This document shows, in pieces, positions 22,626 through 31,870 of a stretch of DNA of 34,398 bases. How positions within the stretch are numbered: position 1 is the stretch's first letter; every line of letters starts with the position of its first letter. A program made the translations under genes and the position numbers. The DNA is taken from NCBI GenBank assembly GCA_949295005.1, contig CASFJL010000014.1, positions 1 through 34,398 of the forward strand, written 5' to 3'. Source of the stretch: an uncultured Pseudomonadota bacterium. GTDB lineage: Bacteria; Pseudomonadota; Alphaproteobacteria; RF32; CAG-239. The notes beneath the pieces were generated by a model. That model was not told where the DNA came from and searched no databases. It was given only the letters and a program-made list of their open reading frames with translations.

Positions 22626-23594
22626 ATGTCTGGAAAAACCAAAAGATTTTTTAAAAAATTAGTATCATGGCTTGGCTTGTTCTTTTTTGCCTTTGCCGCT
22701 TATATGCTTTATAATCAGCTTTCAAAATATTCTTGGGCTGATATAAAAAATGCGCTTTTGAGTATTCCAGCTGAAAACTTGACTTATGCATGCATCGCTT
22801 CATTTTTTGGTTATGTGGCTTTGTCTTCTTATGACTATTTGGCACTGAAATATATTGGCAGAAAGCTTGCCGCTTGGAAATGGATTTTTGTCGGCTTTAT
22901 TGGTTTTTCGGTCAGTAACAATGCCGGACATGCCATTGTTTCTGGTGGAACAGTCAGATATCGTTTCTACACACGTTGGCGCTTTAAGGCGACTGATATT
23001 TTGCGCATGGTTACTTTTTCGGGTTTTACCTATTTGTTTGGCTGCTTTTTGCTCATCATCATCGGCTATTTCTTGACCCCAGACCATGCTTTTGGTGAAG
23101 GTTCAGCCTCTAAAATGACAACATTGATTACAACAATTGTGGCTGTTATCGGTTTGGTTGTTTATTTCTGGGCAACTTTGTTTTACAGAAAACCACTTAT
23201 TATCAAAGAAGTGGAATTTGATATGCCGAGTTTCAAATTAGCGTTGGAGCAGACTATTCTTGGTGCGGCGGATATTTTGCTTGCTTCTTTGGTTTTGTAT
23301 TCCGTCCTCATTTCTTTTGTTGATATTCCGTTTGATTTGTTTATCGGCGTGTTTATCATTGCGCAAGTTTTGGGCGTGTTTAGCCAAGTGCCGGGGGGAT
23401 TGGGTGTGTTTGAAGGTTTGTTCTTATTCATCATCCCCGGAGGAAGTGACCAAATGGCAAACTTGTTCGGTGCGCTCTTGGCTTATCGAATCATCTACTA
23501 TGTTTTGCCACTGATTTTATCAAGCATCGTGTTGCTGATTTATGAATGGTATTTGGGGTATCAGCACCACAAAAAACTGGCAAGAAAGATTTAG
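22626..23594 (+). CDS. YbhN/UPF0104-type membrane protein (LPG synthase TM-like)
   Basis: The 322-aa integral membrane protein belongs to the LPG_synthase_TM/UPF0104 group. There are about eight hydrophobic segments. The family motifs SVSNNAGHAIVSGGTVRYRFYTRW (shown by GHAIVSGGTVRYRFY) and QVPGGLGVFEGLF are both present. In MprF these flippase-like domains move lysyl-phosphatidylglycerol, but this protein lacks the catalytic C-terminal domain, so it may move another lipid. It is followed closely by a terminator. Confidence 0.75.
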   Translation: MSGKTKRFFKKLVSWLGLFFFAFAAYMLYNQLSKYSWADIKNALLSIPAENLTYACIASFFGYVALSSYDYLALKYIGRKLAAWKWIFVGFIGFSVSNNAGHAIVSGGTVRYRFYTRWRFKATDILRMVTFSGFTYLFGCFLLIIIGYFLTPDHAFGEGSASKMTTLITTIVAVIGLVVYFWATLFYRKPLIIKEVEFDMPSFKLALEQTILGAADILLASLVLYSVLISFVDIPFDLFIGVFIIAQVLGVFSQVPGGLGVFEGLFLFIIPGGSDQMANLFGALLAYRIIYYVLPLILSSIVLLIYEWYLGYQHHKKLARKI

Positions 23595-23601
23595 AAAATT
23601 T

Positions 23602-23630
23602 AGCCTCGTATGAATACGGGGCTTTTTTTT
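23602..23630 (+). terminator. rho-independent terminator
   Basis: A 10-bp stem AGCCTCGTAT/ATACGGGGCT (one G-U) with a two-base gap is followed by eight or more T. It ends the YbhN-like gene transcript. Confidence 0.85.
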
Positions 23631-23650
23631 TGTTTTTTTTCTAAAATCTC

Positions 23651-23731
23651 TTGCAGAGGGGTGAAAATTGTGGTATATTCTTTGCAAATAACTTAAGAAT
23701 TAACATTATTATTAACTGCCCCAAAAGGGGC
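23651..23731 (+). promoter_or_regulatory. promoter and leader hairpin of the 389-aa protein gene
   Basis: TTGCAG (23651-23656) and TATATT (23674-23679) are 17 bp apart. The roughly 60-nt leader carries the hairpin GCCCC-AAAA-GGGGC (23718-23731), 15 bases before the ATG, and there is no Shine-Dalgarno at normal distance. Confidence 0.6.
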
Positions 23732-23746
23732 ATAAAATTTTTATAT

Positions 23747-24916
23747 ATGGAAACAAAAAAAATTTTCGACCGAGCCGGTTATGAGTATGCATTGATTAAT
23801 GTCAAAGGTGGTATCAGAGGTTATGAGAGCTTTGTTACTTTTGATGAAGATGGCAAGCCGGTGGTGGTGCGTAACGGACAAGAGGTTAAATCATCTTTCT
23901 TTACCGACGGTTCAGGCCGTTGGGCAAAGTTGATTGATTCATCTAACCCTGAAAAGGTTGCCAAGGCGCTTAAAAAAGCTGAAAACCCCGTCATTGCTTA
24001 TCAGAACGGAGAAATCGTCTGTCAGATGGTGCCGATGACTGGTATCTTGTGGCATAACAAATTGGGCAGAAAGTTCTATCTTGCTTCAAAATATGAAAAA
24101 GAGGAGCTGGAGGCTGACGGATTGCCGTATATTACTGCCGAAAGTGACGGAACATACGAAAGTCTTCGTTATATTGCTTTTGACGGACAAGAGCAAGTTG
24201 CCGTACCGAGAGAGCTTTATAACGAAAAGAACCGCCGCTTTGTGGTTGGTGTGAGCTTCAAGGCTCTTGCTTATGCCAAGATGGCAAAGGAAGGTAACGC
24301 TTCTATTGCTATCAAAAACGCTTTGAAGCCGGTTTATGCACGTAAGGCAGATACCGGTGAGTTTATTATGGCACACACAAACGGAGCGTATGAAGCTGCT
24401 GAATATGCTGTGGATGATGTATGGCAGGTGGAATATTGTTCCGGTGGCGGTAGCTGGGGTGTTAAAAACGAAGAGTTCTTTGCCCGCTACGAATTCCACG
24501 CCGTGGACGAAGAAGGACGCGCTATCTTCATTGCCAAAGCTGCTCGTTACGTCTGGGTTCACCTGTTTGGAGATTTCATCGGTTGTATCCCACAATGGGG
24601 CGATGCGATGGTAGCGATGAGCAACCCTCAGGTCAATATCACCAAGCCGGATGACGTATATGCTTGTTCATATATCGAATTCTATGGCAAAGAGGATATG
24701 GAGGGAGCCTACATTGTGGTTGATGAACTCTATCTCGGTGCGCCCGAGCCGGTAGTTACCGAATTTACCGATGCACTGGCAGGATTTGTTGAGACGACTT
24801 TCGGTATTCCGAAATCATCTATCAGTGCTTCTAATTTGTGTGGTTTTATCCACGACAAATTAGCAGTGCCGAGCACGGAAGGTCTAATTGAAAAAATATC
24901 TCTTGCTGTTATGTAA
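23747..24916 (+). CDS. unrecognised 389-aa protein
   Basis: I do not recognise the family. No signal peptide or membrane segment is visible. The protein is beta-rich with many aromatic and Gly residues and seems built of repeated units, each with a 'KPVYAR/KPVVVR' strand, a variable middle and an aromatic-rich strand (WQVEYCSGGGSWGVKNEEFF; AARYVWVHLFGDFIGCIPQW). The 'KPVYARK...GGGSWGVKNEEFFARYE' unit faintly resembles the PGDYG domain. Codon use is richer in G and C than in its neighbours. The start at 23747 is after a hairpin; an upstream TTG frame lacks support. It has its own promoter and terminator. Confidence 0.6.
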   Translation: METKKIFDRAGYEYALINVKGGIRGYESFVTFDEDGKPVVVRNGQEVKSSFFTDGSGRWAKLIDSSNPEKVAKALKKAENPVIAYQNGEIVCQMVPMTGILWHNKLGRKFYLASKYEKEELEADGLPYITAESDGTYESLRYIAFDGQEQVAVPRELYNEKNRRFVVGVSFKALAYAKMAKEGNASIAIKNALKPVYARKADTGEFIMAHTNGAYEAAEYAVDDVWQVEYCSGGGSWGVKNEEFFARYEFHAVDEEGRAIFIAKAARYVWVHLFGDFIGCIPQWGDAMVAMSNPQVNITKPDDVYACSYIEFYGKEDMEGAYIVVDELYLGAPEPVVTEFTDALAGFVETTFGIPKSSISASNLCGFIHDKLAVPSTEGLIEKISLAVM

Positions 24917-24940
24917 GAGATATTTCCATAAACAAAAAAA

Positions 24941-24975
24941 GGGGATTTCATTATGAAATCCTCTTTTTTGTTTTA
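24941..24975. terminator. bidirectional terminator
   Basis: The stem GGATTTCAT/ATGAAATCC is flanked by A-runs on the left and T-runs on the right, so it can end both the rightward 389-aa gene and the leftward gene ending at 24998. Confidence 0.8.
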
Positions 24976-24997
24976 TGAAGCGTGAAGCCTACATAGA

Positions 24998-26872
24998 TTA
25001 CATTTCCATGCCTCGATTGCTTCTTAAAGGTGTTATAACGTTTGGTTGTTCTATAGTTTTTTCTTTTGATTGTACTATTGAATCTCTATTGCCTTCTAAA
25101 TGAGAGTTTTTTCCTTGTCGTAATTCTGTTAGTATAAATTCACTTTTTTGTTGTGTGGACATATCATAAAAAGAGTGGGTGTCATTATTCTGATTTGCTA
25201 TAGGATAGTTAAAATGTTTACTCGGAGAAGTTATCTTATAGTCGATTATATCCATACCAAATTCGTCTTGCTGTATATTACCTTTTTCGTCTTTTTTTAA
25301 TTCTGGTGTTTTAATGGAGAAATATTGCAAACTATCGTCTTTTTTTCCGGATAATTCCAGCTTGTGTAATATTTCATCATAATCACTTTTATCTAATGTT
25401 AGAATTTGGTTGGTCACTTTCTCTATGTCTAAATATGGTTTTCCTTGAAAGTTTATGTTATTTCTTTGGGCGATTTCTTTAGGATGAACTGCCTTTGCAT
25501 TTTCATCTAAATGACACCAGTTCTTCTGTATGTAATCTTGCGATTTATATTCGTATCCAAATTCTTTATTCCATAAACAAGCCGCTGCATTTAGTGCCTT
25601 AACCATATCATGATTTTTTTCATATTCTTGTGAAAATGCATTTAACAAGTTTTGGTGTCCCTCACAAACTGTATTTTGACTCTTATCTTTTCTTAAATGC
25701 TGATTTAACTGGTAGGTTGCCGCAGTTTCTATAGTATATGCATCAACTTCTTTAAGGGATGATTGTATAATTGTATTGGCCCAATTATTCTTTTTTATAT
25801 TTTCATCACAGTCCTGACAAGAATGACGAGCTTCATGAATCATTGTTGTCATGGCGGCAATTTTTGCATCTTCCGAGTTAAGGTTGGTTAGATAATTGGT
25901 GTCAATAACAATTATGCCGTTACTGTAATGGCCTCCACATGCACCTTCTTCTTTTTGAATAAAAAATTTTGTTCCTTTTTCTATAGAAGAATGAAGAACT
26001 TCTTTGGCTATATCTGAATTTTGGCAAGCAGTGCTTAATAGTGATACGAAAATTTGTTTTTCTCTTTCAGAACCTTGGATTTGTCCATTATTTAGTGCTT
26101 TTTGTACAGCTGGGTCTATATTAGTATTATCAATAAATGGATTTGTATTATAAACATCAGAAAATTGGTTTATTTTGGCGTTTAATACTTTTTCATTTTC
26201 GGAAAGAGCCTGTTCTTTTGTCTTTAATGCGGTTTTGTCATTTCCAATGTTTTCATCAACAGAGGTGAGACTTTTTTTCCTTTCAGCTATGAGGGTTTGC
26301 AACTGACCTTTTTGTGAATCATATTTTTTATTTATATTATCAGTAATTTTATCAAAATGTGAAGATGTATCAAAATTTCCCAAATGACCATCTTTAGCAT
26401 CTTTTTTGATATTTTCAAATTGTTGGTCAAATTGTTTTATTTTTTTACCGTGAAGTAATTTGGTTAAAAAATTGGCGGATTCATATAATCTTTGGGGAGG
26501 TGCACTTTTAACTTCGTCTTCAGATTGAGATAATGCGTTAAATTGTTGAGTAGCTTTTTTTCTTAAAGGCGGGGGAAGAGAGGCCAACATTTTATCTCTT
26601 TTATCACAAAAAGTTTTGGCTTGTTCTATTTCTTTTTTTTGAGAAGTTTCCAGCTTTTTTAGAGCATCAGAAAGATAATTGATGCTGCCTTGTAGCTTGT
26701 TCTTTTGATCTTCATTGCTTCCTATGCGTGAGCGAAGTTCTTCAATCTCTTGCTTTAAACTATTTGATTGCAGGGATTCAGGTTGTTGTTGTATAAATGA
26801 GAATATAGCTTCTTCTTTGTTAAGAAGTTTAAGTAAATCAGCATATTGGGTTATATATTCTTCATTTGTCAT
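24998..26872 (-). CDS. coiled-coil putative zinc metallopeptidase (DUF6782-like)
   Basis: The 624-aa protein has a long charged coiled-coil N-terminal half (residues about 35-235) and a zincin-like motif HEARH at 346-350 in MTTMIHEARHSCQDC. Glu375 in LKEVDAYTIETAA is a plausible third zinc ligand 25 residues on, as in gluzincins. The following Cys-rich part and a Gln/Asn-rich tail are unassigned. This resembles the DUF6782 group of putative metallopeptidases in alphaproteobacteria. There is no signal peptide, so it is cytosolic or exported by a non-Sec route. AT content is higher than its neighbours, which may point to acquisition. It stands alone with its own terminator. Confidence 0.6.
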   Translation of the reverse strand: MTNEEYITQYADLLKLLNKEEAIFSFIQQQPESLQSNSLKQEIEELRSRIGSNEDQKNKLQGSINYLSDALKKLETSQKKEIEQAKTFCDKRDKMLASLPPPLRKKATQQFNALSQSEDEVKSAPPQRLYESANFLTKLLHGKKIKQFDQQFENIKKDAKDGHLGNFDTSSHFDKITDNINKKYDSQKGQLQTLIAERKKSLTSVDENIGNDKTALKTKEQALSENEKVLNAKINQFSDVYNTNPFIDNTNIDPAVQKALNNGQIQGSEREKQIFVSLLSTACQNSDIAKEVLHSSIEKGTKFFIQKEEGACGGHYSNGIIVIDTNYLTNLNSEDAKIAAMTTMIHEARHSCQDCDENIKKNNWANTIIQSSLKEVDAYTIETAATYQLNQHLRKDKSQNTVCEGHQNLLNAFSQEYEKNHDMVKALNAAACLWNKEFGYEYKSQDYIQKNWCHLDENAKAVHPKEIAQRNNINFQGKPYLDIEKVTNQILTLDKSDYDEILHKLELSGKKDDSLQYFSIKTPELKKDEKGNIQQDEFGMDIIDYKITSPSKHFNYPIANQNNDTHSFYDMSTQQKSEFILTELRQGKNSHLEGNRDSIVQSKEKTIEQPNVITPLRSNRGMEM

Positions 26873-27033
26873 ATGCCACCTCTTTTAATTTTAACATATA
26901 TAATATTAATATATACGATTTTTAAAATTTTTTCAATATCAAATTAAGTGTACTTAATGTGATAACAGTTTGAAAAGATTGTATTTATATTCAGAATGTA
27001 AAAGTGTAGATGCTGATTTTAGATTTTATTTTT

Positions 27034-27495
27034 TTATTCTTCACCTAAATAGCTGTTGACGTCGGTAATGAAAGTTTCTTGAAAGCTGACCGGATCGTCA
27101 TATTGAAACTGCAGATTTTCCAATTTACGATAGCCTAAATTTTCACCATATTGATTTTTGACCAGCACAATTTCTAAAGGCTGGCTCAAATTATATGTTT
27201 GCTGATAATTATATTCCGTATCGGTTTGATAGTTGATTTGTTGCAACTGATAGAGATTTTGATAATTTTCATTATAAATTTGTGTTATCAAATTAATTGT
27301 CTGTTCACAGCCGTAACAAGGCTCTCCATTAGTGAAGATAAAAATTTGTGATTGCTCGGGTTTGGGATTTTCCAACTCCTCATATTGTTCAAAGGTGAGG
27401 TTTGGATTATAGCCGCCTTCATAAACCGGTTGTTGCGCCAATACAGATGTTGAGGCAAAACTTAAAACAATTGCCGAAGCTATCACTTTTTTCAT
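27034..27495 (-). CDS. periplasmic CxxC thioredoxin-fold-like protein
   Basis: The 153-aa product begins with a clear signal peptide (MKKVIASAIVLSFASTSVLA, cut before QQP). The mature part has a thioredoxin-like start: strand QIFIFTNGEPCYGCEQTINL with CYGC as a possible redox pair. The rest is Gln-, Asn- and Tyr-rich. AGGAGAACCAAG before the ATG at 27495 marks the start, and a longer frame to 27561 is rejected because it would overlap the upstream gene. The gene follows the aminopeptidase gene by 16 bases. Exact role unknown; disulfide exchange is inference. Confidence 0.6.
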   Translation of the reverse strand: MKKVIASAIVLSFASTSVLAQQPVYEGGYNPNLTFEQYEELENPKPEQSQIFIFTNGEPCYGCEQTINLITQIYNENYQNLYQLQQINYQTDTEYNYQQTYNLSQPLEIVLVKNQYGENLGYRKLENLQFQYDDPVSFQETFITDVNSYLGEE

Positions 27496-27511
27496 CTTGG
27501 TTCTCCTTTTA

Positions 27512-29200
27512 TCAGAGTGGAGCGCAGGCATCCTCCAGCCACTCTTTGTGTTTGTTATCAAGATAAGGACTCATGGTTTCCAGCACTTTTTGGTGATAAA
27601 CATTAACCCATTTTATCTCATCTTCATTTAAGAGATATTTATTAATCAAGCGTTTATCAAGGGGAACTAAAGTCAAAACTTCAAATTTTAACAAATCAGA
27701 ATTTTCACATTCTTTGGTATAATATAGATTTTCAATGCGGATACCGAAGTCATTTTCTTTATAATATCCGGGTTCGATTGAAGTGACCATATTTTTATAA
27801 AAATGCGAATTTTTGGCTTGAGTGGAAATGCGCGGCGCTTCATGCACATTCAAGATGAAGCCGACGCCGTGTCCGGTACCGTGTTTGAAGTCCATATTTT
27901 CTTGCCATAATTCTTTGCGGCAGATGGCATCAAGTGCCAAACCGGTTGTGCCTTTGGGAAAGATTGTGCTCGCCAAAGCAATGTGAGATTTCAAAACAAT
28001 GGTGTTGGCATCAACAATTTTTTGTTTGGAAATGCCTAAAGCTATGGTTCGGGTGATATCTGTTGTGCCGTTTTGATAATGTCCACCACTATCTAACAGC
28101 AATATGGAGTTTCTTTCCAACAGTTTATTGGTGTTTTTGCTCGGGTGATAGTGAACAATGGCGCCATTACTGCCGGTTGCGGCAATGGTGTCAAAACTTT
28201 TGCAAATAAACATATCATCTTCGGCACGATAGGCATCAACTTTTGCCACAATGTCTAATTCGGTTTTGCCTTTATAATTATTATCAAGCCAATAGAGAAA
28301 CTTTATCATGGCAACGGCATCTTGCTTATGCGCCTCAATATAGCCTTGCAGCTCTATCTCGTTTTTGATGATTTGTTTGTTTCTGATAATGTCGCGGATG
28401 TCTTTTAAGTTTTTCTCACCGAAAATCTCGCAAATCATTTGCGGCAAGTTCTTTTTATCGACACCCAATTTGCCTTTTTTGACAGCTTTTAAGCTTTTTT
28501 CCAGTTTGTTCATCGGTAAAATATCGGCTTTATCGGTATTATCGGCAAACAAAGTGACAGAACCGTCTTTTTTTACCAAAGCAAAGGCTCTTAAGATGGG
28601 CGAATCGGGCAAAGCATCTGAGCGCAGGTTCATCAGCCAAGAAACCTCATTGGCAGAGGTGAGGAGGTAAGCATCGCAGCTGTTTAGTTTTATGGTTGGT
28701 ATTATCTCACTAATTTTTTCTTCGGCGCAGATACCGGCATATTCTTCCGACAAAGAAAATACATGGGCTTTTTTTGAGCTCAGCTTGTTTCCGAATAAGC
28801 TTTTTTCATCACAAACGAGTTTGGCTTTGGGGAACATTTCCTTAAATTTAGAAATTGTTCCGGCGGAGATTGTCCATGGATTATACATTAAAGAAAATTT
28901 GCTGTTTTCAAAATGATTTTGCAGCCACAAAAAAGGAAAATCAGCTGAAGAACAGATAATTTCCACTTCTTCTGGATTGGTTTCCATTTTGGATTGGAGC
29001 TCATATCTGCCATCGGTAAAGAGATAAGTTTTATCTTGGCAGATGACTAAGGAGGCAGCAGAGCCGGAAAATCCGGTCAAAGAAAAAATTTCATTTTCTT
29101 CTTCTAAGATATCTTCTTCTAAAAACATATTGTTGCGCGGTAAGAAATAAGCATCAATTTTGTGTTTTTTTAAGTATGAGCGGATTTCCGGTAATGTCAT
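27512..29200 (-). CDS. Xaa-Pro aminopeptidase (M24B)
   Basis: The 562-aa cytosolic enzyme removes N-terminal residues preceding proline. It has two creatinase-type N-terminal domains (LPEIRSYLKKHKIDAYFLPR; FSGSAASLVICQDKTYLFTD) and the pita-bread catalytic domain. Metal ligands are visible in LLLDSGGHYQNGTTDITRTI (two Asp), GTGHGVGF (His), SIEPGYY (Glu) and IRIENL (Glu). The extended length is that of the eukaryote-like three-domain APP family. The start is one base after the prmA stop, so they form one operon. Confidence 0.9.
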   Translation of the reverse strand: MTLPEIRSYLKKHKIDAYFLPRNNMFLEEDILEEENEIFSLTGFSGSAASLVICQDKTYLFTDGRYELQSKMETNPEEVEIICSSADFPFLWLQNHFENSKFSLMYNPWTISAGTISKFKEMFPKAKLVCDEKSLFGNKLSSKKAHVFSLSEEYAGICAEEKISEIIPTIKLNSCDAYLLTSANEVSWLMNLRSDALPDSPILRAFALVKKDGSVTLFADNTDKADILPMNKLEKSLKAVKKGKLGVDKKNLPQMICEIFGEKNLKDIRDIIRNKQIIKNEIELQGYIEAHKQDAVAMIKFLYWLDNNYKGKTELDIVAKVDAYRAEDDMFICKSFDTIAATGSNGAIVHYHPSKNTNKLLERNSILLLDSGGHYQNGTTDITRTIALGISKQKIVDANTIVLKSHIALASTIFPKGTTGLALDAICRKELWQENMDFKHGTGHGVGFILNVHEAPRISTQAKNSHFYKNMVTSIEPGYYKENDFGIRIENLYYTKECENSDLLKFEVLTLVPLDKRLINKYLLNEDEIKWVNVYHQKVLETMSPYLDNKHKEWLEDACAPL

Positions 29201-29201
29201 A

Positions 29202-30098
29202 TTATTTCTCCATTATGGCAGCACGCCAGTTTTCAAATTCAAACATTTTAACAAGTTTCAAGCCTTGTTTTTCGTGAGCACCAATGACCCAATCGACCTG
29301 CTCGTCAACAAAGCCGGATAGGACGCAATAGCCGCCTTTTTTCAAGCATTGATATAAATCGGGCGCCATTTCAATCAACGGGCGGGCTAAGATGTTTGAT
29401 AAAATGATGTCATAAGGGGCATGGTTTTTAATCAGCTCTGAATGATAACCGTCACTGACTTCTACCTCCAGTTGGTTTTGCAAATTGTTATCAAGGGCAT
29501 TTTGTCTTGTTACCCAAACCGCTTCTTCATCAATATCAACGGCGATGATTTTGCAGTCCTGCCATAATTTGGCTGCTGCTAAAGACAATATGCCGGAACC
29601 CGTACCGATATCCAAAATCTTTTTATGTTCGGCATTTTGTTTGTTGAGCCAGCTGATGGCTCTTAAGCAACTTTGCGTGGTTGGATGACTGGAGCCAAAA
29701 GCCGTGGCCGCATAAATTTTTAAAGCTAATTTATTGGTTTTTGGGGCTTGCTTTTCATGAATGCCGTAAATGAGAAAGTCTTCTACCTCCACAGGGGCAA
29801 ACTCAATTACATAATCTTTGAGCCAGTTTTGACTTTCAAGATATTCTTTTTTATAAGGTGGAAGGGTGATGTTTCTTTGTTTGGCAGTGTTCAGAAAATC
29901 TGCTTCATCAAAATGATTGTTTTGGTAAGCCACATATTGCTCGGTGCCGTCATCATTGTAGTTGCAGCTGACAACGGTGAAATATTCTTCCAAAAATTCG
30001 GTAAAAATTTCATCATAATTTTCTGCACCTTCAAAAGTAATTTGCCAGCAGGCGCCGGATTTCTGGCTTTGCCAATTGTCTTTAATGTTATTCATCAT
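29202..30098 (-). CDS. prmA: ribosomal protein L11 methyltransferase
   Basis: The 298-aa methyltransferase trimethylates L11 using SAM. The diagnostic block is ILDIGTGSGILSLAAAKLWQ (motif I), followed by IIAVDIDEEAVWVTRQNA and the catalytic-loop signature DIILSNILARPLIEMAPDLY. AFGSSHPTTQSCLRAISWL is the substrate-side PrmA motif with GSSHPTT. GGGGAAA precedes two adjacent ATGs (30098 and 30095), while the longer TTG form is unlikely. It begins the leftward operon with the aminopeptidase and the periplasmic CxxC protein. Confidence 0.92.
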   Translation of the reverse strand: MMNNIKDNWQSQKSGACWQITFEGAENYDEIFTEFLEEYFTVVSCNYNDDGTEQYVAYQNNHFDEADFLNTAKQRNITLPPYKKEYLESQNWLKDYVIEFAPVEVEDFLIYGIHEKQAPKTNKLALKIYAATAFGSSHPTTQSCLRAISWLNKQNAEHKKILDIGTGSGILSLAAAKLWQDCKIIAVDIDEEAVWVTRQNALDNNLQNQLEVEVSDGYHSELIKNHAPYDIILSNILARPLIEMAPDLYQCLKKGGYCVLSGFVDEQVDWVIGAHEKQGLKLVKMFEFENWRAAIMEK

Positions 30099-30186
30099 TT
30101 TCCCCAATTTACGAATCTGTTATTTACTTCAATTAAAATATATTATATTAATTAGGAAAACATTAAAATTTTTTAAGAGAAAAATA

Positions 30187-30954
30187 ATGAAAAAAGCTTT
30201 TATTTTATGCACTTTTTTGTGCTTAAATGCTTGTGTTTATGCAGGGGAAATTGATGTCTGGTCAGGAAGACGGGAGTGGGTTGCCGGCTTTAGTTCTTAT
30301 GATATTGATTATAAGGACAATGTTACAAAGCTGGTAAAAACAGAACAAATTAATGAAAAAAGTTTTAAATTAAATGAAATTTATACTGCTTTTAAAGGCT
30401 ATTCTGTTTTGAGCGATAAAACTTTTGAAAAACAGTATTATGTGAGGGAAAAAGTCAGAGCTAACGGTAATGTTGTTTTGAGTAGTGCTTCTATCCCTTA
30501 TGAATATAAAAATAATCAAACCTTTGATATTTTAGGTTATGTCACCATTGACGGTAATAAATTTGCTCTTGTGCCAACAAATATGGATGATTTTGTGGTT
30601 TTGTTTGATGTAAAAACCGGAAAATTATATAACAAAACCGGAATGATAAAAAATAAGCACTTGGTTATTTTAGATGTTGATTATGTACCAAGTAATGCTG
30701 ATTTCCGTTTTGAACCCGTATTTATAACAAATATTGCACAAACCAAACCTAATAAAGGTTATGATATAAAATTTGACGGCGTGCGTATGGAAAGAATGTG
30801 GTTTGTTTATTATGATTTTGCTGATGATGATTCAGGAAACTTTAAGGAATATAGTTTTCCTGCTAAACCGGCTCTGATTGGAATTAATGGTGTTAAAATT
30901 AAAGTTTTGGATGTGAGTGAAGAAAAAGTAGATTATATGATTTTGGATGATTAA
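30187..30954 (+). CDS. exported protein of unknown function
   Basis: This 255-aa protein has a signal peptide (MKKAFILCTFLCLNACVYAG). LNAC may be a lipobox, giving a lipoprotein, or VYA-GE may be a normal signal peptidase I site; I cannot decide. The mature part is beta-rich with Asn, Lys and Tyr in abundance and no motif I know. AT content is high. It is divergent from prmA, from which it is separated by an 88-bp AT-rich gap, and it precedes the yebC promoter. Confidence 0.55.
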   Translation: MKKAFILCTFLCLNACVYAGEIDVWSGRREWVAGFSSYDIDYKDNVTKLVKTEQINEKSFKLNEIYTAFKGYSVLSDKTFEKQYYVREKVRANGNVVLSSASIPYEYKNNQTFDILGYVTIDGNKFALVPTNMDDFVVLFDVKTGKLYNKTGMIKNKHLVILDVDYVPSNADFRFEPVFITNIAQTKPNKGYDIKFDGVRMERMWFVYYDFADDDSGNFKEYSFPAKPALIGINGVKIKVLDVSEEKVDYMILDD

Positions 30955-30961
30955 AAAAATC

Positions 30962-31033
30962 TTGCGCAAATCTATTGTTTGATGTATAACCACACCGAGT
31001 TTTGAAATTTTTAGGGCAAAAGCCCTTGTTTTT
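30962..31033 (+). promoter_or_regulatory. yebC promoter and leader hairpin
   Basis: TTGCGC (30962-30967) and TATAAC (30985-30990) are 17 bp apart. The leader then has AGGGC-AAAA-GCCCT (31013-31026) followed by TGTTTTT, a short terminator-like hairpin ending just before the AAGGAG of yebC. It could be a weak attenuator. Confidence 0.5.
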
Positions 31034-31047
31034 AAGGAGTTATAAAG

Positions 31048-31803
31048 ATGTCTGGACACTCCCAGTTTAAGAATATTATGTACCGTAAAGGTGCTCAAGA
31101 TGCCAAAAAAGCAAAAGTTTTTGCTAAATTGGCCAGAGATATTACCATTGCTGCCAAAAGCGGTTTGCCTGAACCTGACAAAAACCCGCGTTTGCGTTTG
31201 GCAATCCAAGCTGCTCGTGCTGAAAGTATGCCGAAAGATAATATTGAACGCGCTATTGCCAAAGCCAGCCAAACAGCCGGCGGTGCAGATTATGTAAGCG
31301 CTCGTTATGAAGGCTTTGGTCCGGGTAAAGTTGCCGTTATTGTTGAAGCAATGACAGATAATAAAAACCGTACAGCCGGAAATATTCGTACCATTTTTGG
31401 TAAACGCGGCGGTGCTATGGGTGAAACCGGTTCCGTTACTTTTAACTTTGAACGTATTGGTTTTATTCAATATCCCGTATCTGTAGCCGAAGCTGACAAA
31501 ATGTTTGAAGCTGCTTTGGAAGCCGGTGCCAATGATGTTGTGAGCGATGAAGAACACCACGAAATTGAGACATTGCCCGATGACTTGTCTGCCGTTACCG
31601 AAATTTTGGAAGGTCAATTCGGTACACCTTCGGCTTCTCGTTTGGATTGGAAAGCTAATGTGAAAACCGATATTACCGATTTGGAAACTGCACAAAAGTT
31701 CTTGGACTTTGTTGATGCTTTGGAAGACGATGATGACGTTCAAAAAGTTTATCACAATGCAGAGTTCTCTGAAGAAGTTTTGAAGGCTTTGGAAGCTGAA
31801 TAG
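31048..31803 (+). CDS. yebC: YebC/PmpR-family protein (TACO1-like)
   Basis: The 251-aa protein has the family start MSGHSQFKNIMYRKGAQDAK and ARDITIAAKSGLPEPDKNPR, then MPKDNIERAIAKA and the acidic ends. The usual bacterial form reads HSKWANIKHRK, so the QF in place of KW is a variant seen in some alphaproteobacteria. Family members are reported as transcriptional regulators (PmpR) and, more recently, as translation factors that resolve stalls at polyproline. AAGGAG before the ATG gives the start. It is next to ruvC, as in many bacteria. Confidence 0.92.
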   Translation: MSGHSQFKNIMYRKGAQDAKKAKVFAKLARDITIAAKSGLPEPDKNPRLRLAIQAARAESMPKDNIERAIAKASQTAGGADYVSARYEGFGPGKVAVIVEAMTDNKNRTAGNIRTIFGKRGGAMGETGSVTFNFERIGFIQYPVSVAEADKMFEAALEAGANDVVSDEEHHEIETLPDDLSAVTEILEGQFGTPSASRLDWKANVKTDITDLETAQKFLDFVDALEDDDDVQKVYHNAEFSEEVLKALEAE

Positions 31804-31823
31804 TTTTTGAAAAGTTATTTAAT

Positions 31824-31855
31824 AAGGCGGAGCTTAAAAGTTCCGCTTTATTTTT
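31824..31855 (+). terminator. terminator-like hairpin between yebC and ruvC
   Basis: AAGGCGGAGC and GTTCCGCTT pair with one bulge and one mismatch, followed by TATTTTT. It may reduce read-through into ruvC. Confidence 0.6.
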
Positions 31856-31870
31856 AGGAAAGGCAAAAAA

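Noticed and set aside
30832-31755. A 307-codon leftward open frame opposite yebC
   Set aside because: It is the antisense shadow of yebC and the preceding gene, whose families and Shine-Dalgarno sites are clear on the plus strand.
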